DNA of 39,867 nucleotides. Origin: an uncultured Opitutia bacterium. Lineage in GTDB: Bacteria; Verrucomicrobiota; Verrucomicrobiia; Opitutales; Opitutaceae. The position numbers were made by a program, and so were the translations under genes. The notes under the pieces are model-generated. The model did not search any database and was not told the origin of the DNA. It worked only from the letters and a program-made list of their open reading frames with translations. Where the stretch lies: assembly GCA_903872425.1 (NCBI GenBank), contig CAIQKQ010000288.1, positions 1-39,867 on the forward strand, in the 5' to 3' direction. Shown here one piece after another: positions 34,231 through 39,867 of the stretch (positions within the stretch are counted from its first letter, which is position 1; every line of letters starts with the position of its first letter).

Positions 34231-34270
34231 CGTTACAGGTACGGTCCAGCGGATCCGCCTCAAGCGGGCC

Positions 34271-36178
34271 TCATAGCACCTGCAATTTCTTCCGGTAGAA
34301 CGCCACCACCTCGTCAGGGTCGTCAGTGAAAAGGACGTAGTCGGCGATCCACGCAGGAGCGCGCTTGCTGCGGATCATCTCGGCGAGCTGCAACTTCAGC
34401 TCCGACCAAAAGGCCGCATTGAAGAAGATATAGGGGACGCGCGGGCGGATACCGAGCTTGAGATTGCACAGCTCAATGCCGATCTCTTCCAGCGTGCCAA
34501 CGCCGCCGACGTTGAAGATACAAAAATCCGCCGCCTCGAACCATTTTTGCCGGAAGTGGCGGGACGACTCTTGGAACGTGTTGAAAAAATCCACCCCCAG
34601 CTCCGGCGGCTGCGCCTCCAGTTCAAGGAAGCATGCGCCGGTAAGTGCGCCCTGTTCGCGCGCCTGGTCGGTCGCGAGACGCATCACGCCGCCGCCACCG
34701 CCGGTAAGGACGCCGAGATTGGAGCCGATAAAACTCATGAGCTTAGCGACGAGTTGCGAGATGCGCTCGGTATCAGCCTGGTCGAGCCCGACGGCCGAGC
34801 CGTAGAAGGCGAGGATGGTCGCCTCCTGAAACTTGCGTGCCATCTCCTCGCGCACGAAAAAGCCGTGGCCCTTACGGTAAGTGTGGACGTAGAGGTCCTT
34901 CGTTTGCACATCATACCAGCAGATCTGCACACCGATGGCGTCGAATGTGTCGAGACGCGCGTGGGCGTTGCTCGACAAAAAATAACCATGGGTGCGCGAC
35001 GCGTGGCGGAAGATAAGGCGCTTCAGCTTCACGTCGCCAAGACGCGTCATCAGCTCAATGTGCTCAAGCAGGTCAGGAAAATAATCGAGGATGAGTGTGT
35101 CGGCGTCAGGTGGCGCGGCGTCGAGCGCCTGGATCATTGTGCGGTGACCGATGGGACAGACGTCGCCAGCGAGGTATTTTTTCAGATCCTCGTTGGCGCG
35201 GACGAGCACGCAGCGATTCTCCATCGTGGCGCTCTGACCACGGACGGAAATCTTGGTTTTGGGATGGGCCGCGCGACTGCTCTGTGGCGGGCTCTCGTCG
35301 AGACATTTATAGAGCCCGGCGGCAGTGGTCAGCAGGCGCGCGCGTTTCCGCGCCAAGGTTTTGAATTGCGGATCGGCAAACTCCGGCGCGCGAAAAATCT
35401 CAACAGACACGACCGGGTTCACCACGGGCTGATCGCCGGTGTTGTAGATCTCCAGCATGACATTGGTGCCGAAAGTTTTTACGGGATCAAGCAGCACGGC
35501 GCTAGTGTGAATACCGAAGTTACCCTCGCCGGGATTCAGCACGACGAAGTGCTCCTTCAGATACATTGAGCAGCTCGTGAGCACGCCAGTCTGCGGCAGG
35601 ATGGTGAGCGGCGCAGCATCGTGGCGCACCTGCAACTTATCGAGGAAGCCGCGGCTGGCGTCGCCACTGACAATGCGCTCGAAGTTGAGCCGCGACATTT
35701 TCGGGCTGAGCGTGTAACTAACCTGATGCGGTGTAAGGAAGACGCGGCCAAGACGGTCAATGCTGATGGTATTGGGCAGCTTGATGGTGTTGGCTTGGAT
35801 GGCGGCCCAGATCTCGGCCGCGGTGAGTTTCGCGGCGGCAGGCGCATAAAAAAGCCGGCCCACCGGCACGCCGGGACGCAGCAATTTTTTCCAAAAAGGT
35901 GCATTGGGAAAACTACCGTCGTAGATGAACGCTTCGGCTTCGATCACAATGCGACCGCCATCAAGCCGGGGCGAGCCTTGCAGCAACATCTCCAGTCCAA
36001 TGCGGGCGAGCGAGCTCCGCTCGGTGAACCGCAGCGCGCCGAGCTGTGTCGCCATGAATGCAAGCTCCTCGGGGTGACGCGGCCAGAAAGCTAGGGTGAG
36101 CGCGACGGTGCGCGCATCGCGGTTTTTCAAGGCGAGAATCTGGCCGTCCTGGCTCGTCCAAAATTGGTCGGGGTGCAT
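34271..36178 (-). CDS. Large protein with C-terminal LOG/Rossmann domain and unknown N-terminal region
   Basis: A 635-residue protein. Residues about 455-635 form a LOG-type Rossmann domain: FYGSAVGLDQADT (start of the fold), LTGGGGGVMRLATDQA (about 491-506), RHFRQKWFEAADF (the conserved Arg-Lys helix) and NVGGVGTLEEIGIEL (556-570). The usual PGGxGTxxE has Val in place of Pro. LOG enzymes cleave ribose phosphate from cytokinin nucleotides or bind nucleotides. The first 450 residues match no family I recognise; they contain a DVCPIGHRTMIQALD segment and a beta-rich middle. The start is the ATG at 36178. The upstream frame (to 36610) enters the divergent FKBP gene and is rejected. Confidence 0.78.
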   Translation of the reverse strand: MHPDQFWTSQDGQILALKNRDARTVALTLAFWPRHPEELAFMATQLGALRFTERSSLARIGLEMLLQGSPRLDGGRIVIEAEAFIYDGSFPNAPFWKKLLRPGVPVGRLFYAPAAAKLTAAEIWAAIQANTIKLPNTISIDRLGRVFLTPHQVSYTLSPKMSRLNFERIVSGDASRGFLDKLQVRHDAAPLTILPQTGVLTSCSMYLKEHFVVLNPGEGNFGIHTSAVLLDPVKTFGTNVMLEIYNTGDQPVVNPVVSVEIFRAPEFADPQFKTLARKRARLLTTAAGLYKCLDESPPQSSRAAHPKTKISVRGQSATMENRCVLVRANEDLKKYLAGDVCPIGHRTMIQALDAAPPDADTLILDYFPDLLEHIELMTRLGDVKLKRLIFRHASRTHGYFLSSNAHARLDTFDAIGVQICWYDVQTKDLYVHTYRKGHGFFVREEMARKFQEATILAFYGSAVGLDQADTERISQLVAKLMSFIGSNLGVLTGGGGGVMRLATDQAREQGALTGACFLELEAQPPELGVDFFNTFQESSRHFRQKWFEAADFCIFNVGGVGTLEEIGIELCNLKLGIRPRVPYIFFNAAFWSELKLQLAEMIRSKRAPAWIADYVLFTDDPDEVVAFYRKKLQVL

Positions 36179-36347
36179 GGGCTGGGAGGAAAAACTGCGG
36201 CGACTCAAGCCCGCATGACGCGCCGACACAAGGGGCGAGTTTGGCCCCCTGTTTCGGGGTTGCTTTCCAACACACGGCCGACAATTTCGCGACTTTTCGG
36301 CGGGGCGGAAACGCTGCGTCGCAATCACCACCCTCCCTCCTCGCCAC

Positions 36348-37100
36348 ATGAAACTCACCCTCCTCATTCCCGCGTCCGCGCTGTTGCTGGGCGCCGTCAC
36401 CACGCTGCTCGGCGCCGACGCTGCGCCGGCCGTGCCAATCCCCGCCGCCGCGCCCGTGCGCAAGTTCACTGAGTCAGAAATGCTCGAAATGCTCGGCTGG
36501 CTCGCCGGCAACAGCACGCAATTGAGCCAGTTTAACTTCACCGAGGCTGAGCTGGCCGCGATCAATAAGGGCTTCGCCAACGCCTCCGCAGGCAAGGAAT
36601 CCCCCTTCAAGCAGGAGGAGATACAAGATCAATTTGGCACCTATATGGACGGCAAGGTTGCCGTCGCTCGTAAGGCGGCCGCCGAAAAGGCCTCCGCTGC
36701 CGGTGCGAAAAACAAAGCTGACGGAGAAAAATATCTCGCTGAAAAGAAGGCCCAGAAGGGTGTCACCGCCCTCCCTAGCGGTTTGCTCTACGAAATCGTG
36801 CAGCCCGGTAAAGGCGCTAACCCGAAAGCCACTGACACCGTGCGCGTCAACTACACTGGAGCGCTGATTGACGGCACCATTTTCGACGCCACCAGCAAAC
36901 ACACGCCGGTCGAGCCGTCGGAGTTCCCGCTCAACGGCGTAATCCCCGGCTGGACCGAGGGCATCCAAAAAATCAACAAAGGCGGGAAGATCAAACTCTA
37001 CATCCCCTCCGACCTTGCCTACGGCACGGACGGCCGCCCGCCGGTCATCCCCCCCAACGCCACGCTCGTCTTCGACGTTGAGCTGATCGACATCAAGTAA
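36348..37100 (+). CDS. Exported FKBP-type peptidyl-prolyl cis-trans isomerase
   Basis: A 250-residue Mip/FkpA-like folding factor. A signal peptide (about 1-22, ending TLLGADA) exports it. An N-terminal helical dimerisation region (about 40-135) is rich in Ala, Lys and Glu. The FKBP domain covers about 140-250: VRVNYTGALIDGTIFDAT, PLNGVIPGWTEGIQKINKGG and KLYIPSDLAYGTDGRPPVIPP contain the conserved active-site residues Tyr, Asp, Val/Ile, Trp and Tyr. It assists proline isomerisation in periplasmic or surface proteins. It shares a 169-bp promoter region with the divergent LOG-fusion gene. An intrinsic terminator follows. Confidence 0.95.
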   Translation: MKLTLLIPASALLLGAVTTLLGADAAPAVPIPAAAPVRKFTESEMLEMLGWLAGNSTQLSQFNFTEAELAAINKGFANASAGKESPFKQEEIQDQFGTYMDGKVAVARKAAAEKASAAGAKNKADGEKYLAEKKAQKGVTALPSGLLYEIVQPGKGANPKATDTVRVNYTGALIDGTIFDATSKHTPVEPSEFPLNGVIPGWTEGIQKINKGGKIKLYIPSDLAYGTDGRPPVIPPNATLVFDVELIDIK

Positions 37101-37128
37101 GAGCGCCGCGTTTGTCGCGCGATTTTTT

Positions 37129-37164
37129 CGCCCCGGCCGTCCGCTTCGGACGCCGGGGCGTTTT
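37129..37164 (+). terminator. Intrinsic terminator after the FKBP isomerase gene
   Basis: CGCCCCGGCCGTCCG (37129-37143) pairs with CGGACGCCGGGGCG (37147-37160), with one bulged C and a CTT loop, and is followed by TTTT. It lies 28 bp after the stop codon. Confidence 0.85.
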
Positions 37165-37273
37165 CGTCATATACTCACCCCGCCGCCCCGCCGCGACAGA
37201 GCTTAACGCCCAGCCCGACAAATCTGGCTTTGCTTTCCGCCCACAAATCCTCCGGAGTTTTTTCCGCATCCAT

Positions 37274-38473
37274 ATGGCGCTTCCCTTTTTCTCAAAATCC
37301 AGCCCGACCATCCGGGACCGTTGCCGCGCCGACGCCTCGACCAAGCTACGTCTCCGCTACGCGCCCTACTACCTAGCGATAGACGCGCAGGCCGGTGTAA
37401 ACGTCCGCCGCGATGGCCGCGAGATGATCATGCTTGCGAGCAACGACTATCTCGGCCTCACCACGCACCCGAAGGTCGTCGAGGCCGCGCGCGCTGCGGT
37501 GCAAAAGTGGGGCACTAGTCCCACCGGAGCGCGCTCGTCTAATGGGTCGCGGGCCTACCACGTCGAGCTGGAGGAAAAGCTCGCCGCCTTCTTAGGCCGA
37601 GAGGCGTGCCACGTCCACGCCGCCGGATACCTCTCGTGTCTCTCGGCTGTCGCGGGCTTCGCGCAGAAAGGCGATTTGGTTTTCGCCGACAAAAACATCC
37701 ACTCTTGCCTCTGGGACGGTCTGCGTCTGTCGAACGCCGATGTCGAACGTTTCTCGCATAACAACCCCGAGGACTTCCGCGCTGTTGCCACCGCCACCGC
37801 CGCTTCTACCGCGCCGAAGATGCTCGTCCTAGAGGGGGTCTACTCCATGGAGGGCCACATCGCCCGCCTCCCGGAGCTGATGGCCGTCGCGCGCGAACAC
37901 ACGTGCTTCACTGTGCTAGACGACGCGCATGGTTTCGGTGTCCTCGGCCGCGGCGGCCGCGGCACGACAGATCATTTCAATCTCAACGCCGAGGTGGACA
38001 TCGTGTGCGGTAGCCTCTCGAAGTCGCTGGCCAGCACCGGCGGCTTCGTCGCCGGCTCGCGCGACCTGATCGAGTATCTCCGCACCCACGGCAAGCAGAC
38101 CATTTTTAGTGCCGCGCTCGCCCCGAGCCAGGCCGCCGCCGCCAGCGCCGCACTCGACGTCATGCAAAGCGAGCCGCAACACTTGGAACGACTCTGGACC
38201 AGCACCAAAAAATACACCGCGATGCTCCAGTCGCTCGGCCTCGACACCTGGGGCAGCGAGACACCCGCCGTTCCCATCGTGCTCGGCTCGAAGGAGCGCG
38301 CCTATTATTTCTGGCAGGCGCTACAGGAGAAAGGGGTGTTTACCGTAATGTCCATCGCGCCTGCCGTGCCGGTCGGTAAAGACCTCATCCGCACCGCAAT
38401 TTCGGCCCAACACACTGACGAGCACCTCGACCGCATCGCCGACGCGATGGCGTATGCGCGAAAAAAAATCTGA
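37274..38473 (+). CDS. Alpha-oxoamine synthase (AONS / KBL / SPT family)
   Basis: A 399-residue PLP-dependent enzyme that condenses an amino acid with an acyl-CoA. The cofactor lysine is Lys250 in CGSLSKSLASTGGF; LDDAHGFGVLG (215-225) contains the Asp and His that hold the pyridine ring; and the N-terminal NDYLGLTTHPKV plus SPTGARSSNGS are characteristic. The family contains 8-amino-7-oxononanoate synthase, 2-amino-3-ketobutyrate ligase and serine palmitoyltransferase. No biotin genes are adjacent, so the substrate is open; serine palmitoyltransferase is worth considering because sphingolipid synthesis occurs in some Gram-negative phyla. The ATG at 37274 is the start, since the upstream extension overlaps the FKBP terminator. 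Confidence 0.85.
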   Translation: MALPFFSKSSPTIRDRCRADASTKLRLRYAPYYLAIDAQAGVNVRRDGREMIMLASNDYLGLTTHPKVVEAARAAVQKWGTSPTGARSSNGSRAYHVELEEKLAAFLGREACHVHAAGYLSCLSAVAGFAQKGDLVFADKNIHSCLWDGLRLSNADVERFSHNNPEDFRAVATATAASTAPKMLVLEGVYSMEGHIARLPELMAVAREHTCFTVLDDAHGFGVLGRGGRGTTDHFNLNAEVDIVCGSLSKSLASTGGFVAGSRDLIEYLRTHGKQTIFSAALAPSQAAAASAALDVMQSEPQHLERLWTSTKKYTAMLQSLGLDTWGSETPAVPIVLGSKERAYYFWQALQEKGVFTVMSIAPAVPVGKDLIRTAISAQHTDEHLDRIADAMAYARKKI

Positions 38474-38540
38474 GGTAGCCCGAACGGCCTGCCCATGTTC
38501 CGGCAAGTCACAGGCGGGCCGCCATCGTCTCATTACCCTG

Positions 38541-39455
38541 TCACGCAGCCAATTCCGGCCGAGTGCGCGCGTACTCGTCCGCGTAGTCGGCAAACGCCGC
38601 CTTCAGTCGCATCGCCACCGTGTCGCCGCCGACACGAAAGGCCACATCGTCAATCGCCCGCACTGGCTGTACGTCACGCGTGGTGGAAGTGAGAAAGCAT
38701 TCGTCCATGGCCGTGAGATCAGCCAACCGCAGAGTTGCTTCGCGCGCGACCACGCCAGCCGCCGCCGCGATTTTTTCCAGCAGCAACTGTCGCGTGATAC
38801 CGCCGAGGATACCTGCCGTAAGTGGCGGCGTAAACACCTCGCCGCCACGCGCGAACGCCACGTTGCACACCGCGGCCTCGGTGAGCTCACCCGCGAGATT
38901 GGTCATTAGAACCTCGTCCGCGCCGCGCGCCTTCGCCTCCCGTAGGGTAAGGATGTTGTTGAGATAGTTACCTGTCTTCCACGCCGGATCGAGCGTGGCG
39001 GGTGAGTTGCGGTGCAATGTTGTCGCCCGCGAAAGCTTCAGGCCGGTGCGGATCATCTCAGCTGTCGGCAGCGAGAGCTTCTGCACAAGGATGACAAAGT
39101 CAGATTGGTCCGCCAGCGCGGGGTCCAGGCCAATCGCGCCGCCACCGCGTGTGACCTGGAGGCGGATATATATCTCACTGTCGTCGCCTGTGGCCTCACG
39201 CCATGCGGCGGCAGTTTGTTTGATCACCGTCAACATCGGTGCGGCAGCCAGTGGCAGTGTCAGATGTAGCGCACGCGCCGAACGCTCCAAGCGCGCCCAA
39301 TGTTCATCCCAAGCAAAAATAACGCCATGATAGGTGCGCCACACCTCGTAAATCGCATCGCCATAGAGGAAGCCACGGTTGAGCGGCGCGATGGACGGCT
39401 CGTGCGCGGAGTGTAGACGGCCGTTGGTGTTGGCCTGGACAAACGGTGCGGTCAT
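38541..39455 (-). CDS. Class IV PLP-dependent aminotransferase
   Basis: A 304-residue fold type IV enzyme, the group of branched-chain aminotransferase, D-amino acid aminotransferase and aminodeoxychorismate lyase. The PLP lysine is Lys160 in PAWKTGNYLNNIL (157-169), followed by EAKARGADEVLMTN and GELTEAAVCNVAF, which carry the conserved Glu and the phosphate-binding segment. FLYGDAIYEVWRTYHG (29-44) is the N-terminal marker. The length and segments fit branched-chain amino acid or D-alanine aminotransferase, which I cannot separate by eye. The start is the ATG at 39455; an upstream extension to 39503 has no similarity. It is convergent with the alpha-oxoamine synthase gene. Confidence 0.9.
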   Translation of the reverse strand: MTAPFVQANTNGRLHSAHEPSIAPLNRGFLYGDAIYEVWRTYHGVIFAWDEHWARLERSARALHLTLPLAAAPMLTVIKQTAAAWREATGDDSEIYIRLQVTRGGGAIGLDPALADQSDFVILVQKLSLPTAEMIRTGLKLSRATTLHRNSPATLDPAWKTGNYLNNILTLREAKARGADEVLMTNLAGELTEAAVCNVAFARGGEVFTPPLTAGILGGITRQLLLEKIAAAAGVVAREATLRLADLTAMDECFLTSTTRDVQPVRAIDDVAFRVGGDTVAMRLKAAFADYADEYARTRPELAA

Positions 39456-39572
39456 GGGCGCGACGCCAGCACAACCTCTGCGCGTCGCAAGCGCGAAACG
39501 CACCTACTCAAAACGCTGCCGGCCCGAAGGCACGGCAGAGATGCACGATTGGAGCGGGCGCAGTCGCTAATT

Positions 39573-39867
39573 TCAGCCGCGCGATTTCACCAGACCGAGC
39601 TCTTTCTTGATATTTTGTACGGTCTGCAACGAGATACCACAGGCCGTCGCGATGGCAGAACCGGGTTGGCCCGACTCGACGGCGGCTTTCACCTGCGCCT
39701 TGATTTCGGGCGTAACCTTCCCCCTCTTGCGCTTCTTCGGGCGGCCGACCTTACCATTCTTTCGTCCGCGTTTGCCGCCGGCGGCCTGTTTGAGGGCTTT
39801 GATGAAGGCCTTTAGGCTGTCATAACCATAAGCCTCAGGTAATGCAGCCAGCTCAGCCGTGCGCTCA
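39573..39867 (-). CDS. DNA-binding protein with AT-hook-like basic region and HTH, N-terminus cut by window edge
   Basis: The frame is open from the window end to a TGA at 39573, giving at least 97 C-terminal residues. It starts with an acidic/Ala-rich segment, then a strongly basic stretch with KRGRKNGKVGRPKKRKRGK (GRPKK resembles an AT-hook), and ends with VTPEIKAQVKAAVESGQ and then a helix-turn-helix of resolvase/Hin type (SAIATACGISLQTVQNIKKE). Together these predict sequence-weak DNA binding in the minor groove plus an HTH. The start lies outside the window, so length and any N-terminal domain are unknown. It may be a nucleoid-associated or regulatory protein. Confidence 0.72.
   Translation of the reverse strand, partial: ERTAELAALPEAYGYDSLKAFIKALKQAAGGKRGRKNGKVGRPKKRKRGKVTPEIKAQVKAAVESGQPGSAIATACGISLQTVQNIKKELGLVKSRG

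Noticed and set aside
34231-34270. Weak GC-rich stem between the convergent alr and LOG-fusion genes
   Set aside because: Only about four base pairs and no T tract on either strand.
36179-36610. 144-residue N-terminal extension of the LOG-fusion protein
   Set aside because: It crosses the divergent promoter region and the start of the FKBP gene on the other strand.

Overview
This window is a GC-rich bacterial chromosome segment, densely packed with mostly housekeeping genes. The combination suggests a verrucomicrobial genome, most likely Opitutales/Opitutaceae: an exported matrixin-like protease with a PEP-CTERM tail, a divergent proton-pumping pyrophosphatase, a double-length ThyX-like protein, a pseudopilin-like protein, REP/RAYT elements and a very small Lys-rich peptide gene. 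This assignment is inference from gene content; there is no rRNA in the window.

Layout. 1-3.4 kb: phosphatidylserine decarboxylase (cut by the window edge, minus), a ThrH-type phosphatase (plus), a RAYT transposase framed by REP-like hairpins, and a BASS-family transporter (minus). 3.5-7.3 kb (plus): a small lipoprotein, a secreted alpha/beta hydrolase, a ComEC-like DNA-uptake channel and a small coiled-coil protein. 7.3-11.7 kb (minus, apart from a 20-residue Lys-rich peptide gene with its own terminator): an exported protein, a double ThyX-like protein, an FGGY kinase and a MazG-like pyrophosphohydrolase. 11.8-15.7 kb (plus): a secreted SGNH hydrolase and a membrane pyrophosphatase, followed by tRNA-Ile(CAU) on the minus strand and about 430 bp without a gene.

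16.3-18.8 kb (minus): maf, a TonB-like protein and an RluA-type pseudouridine synthase in one tight cluster. 18.9-20.5 kb: nadE (plus). 20.7-25.5 kb (minus): a sulfate-activation operon cysC-cysD-cysN ending in a hairpin with a T tract, then a membrane protein and menA. 25.6-29.5 kb (minus): a translationally coupled five-gene cluster: acylphosphatase, ABC ATPase, ABC-2 permease, exported repeat-like protein, pseudopilin-like membrane protein. 29.6-30.5 kb: the PEP-CTERM metalloprotease-like protein. 30.7-34.2 kb (plus): proA, a cupin, tsaB and alr. 34.3-39.9 kb: a LOG-domain fusion protein (minus), an FKBP isomerase with terminator and an alpha-oxoamine synthase (plus), a class IV aminotransferase (minus), and the C-terminal part of a DNA-binding protein (minus) cut by the window edge.

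The genes serve phospholipid, NAD, menaquinone, thymidylate, proline, D-alanine and sulfur metabolism plus tRNA modification. The least conventional parts are the RAYT/REP locus and its scattered hairpins, the asymmetric ThyX-like fusion, the pyrophosphatase with altered active-site motif, the large LOG fusion, and the acylphosphatase-ABC-pseudopilin cluster. I see no CRISPR array, prophage or integrated island.
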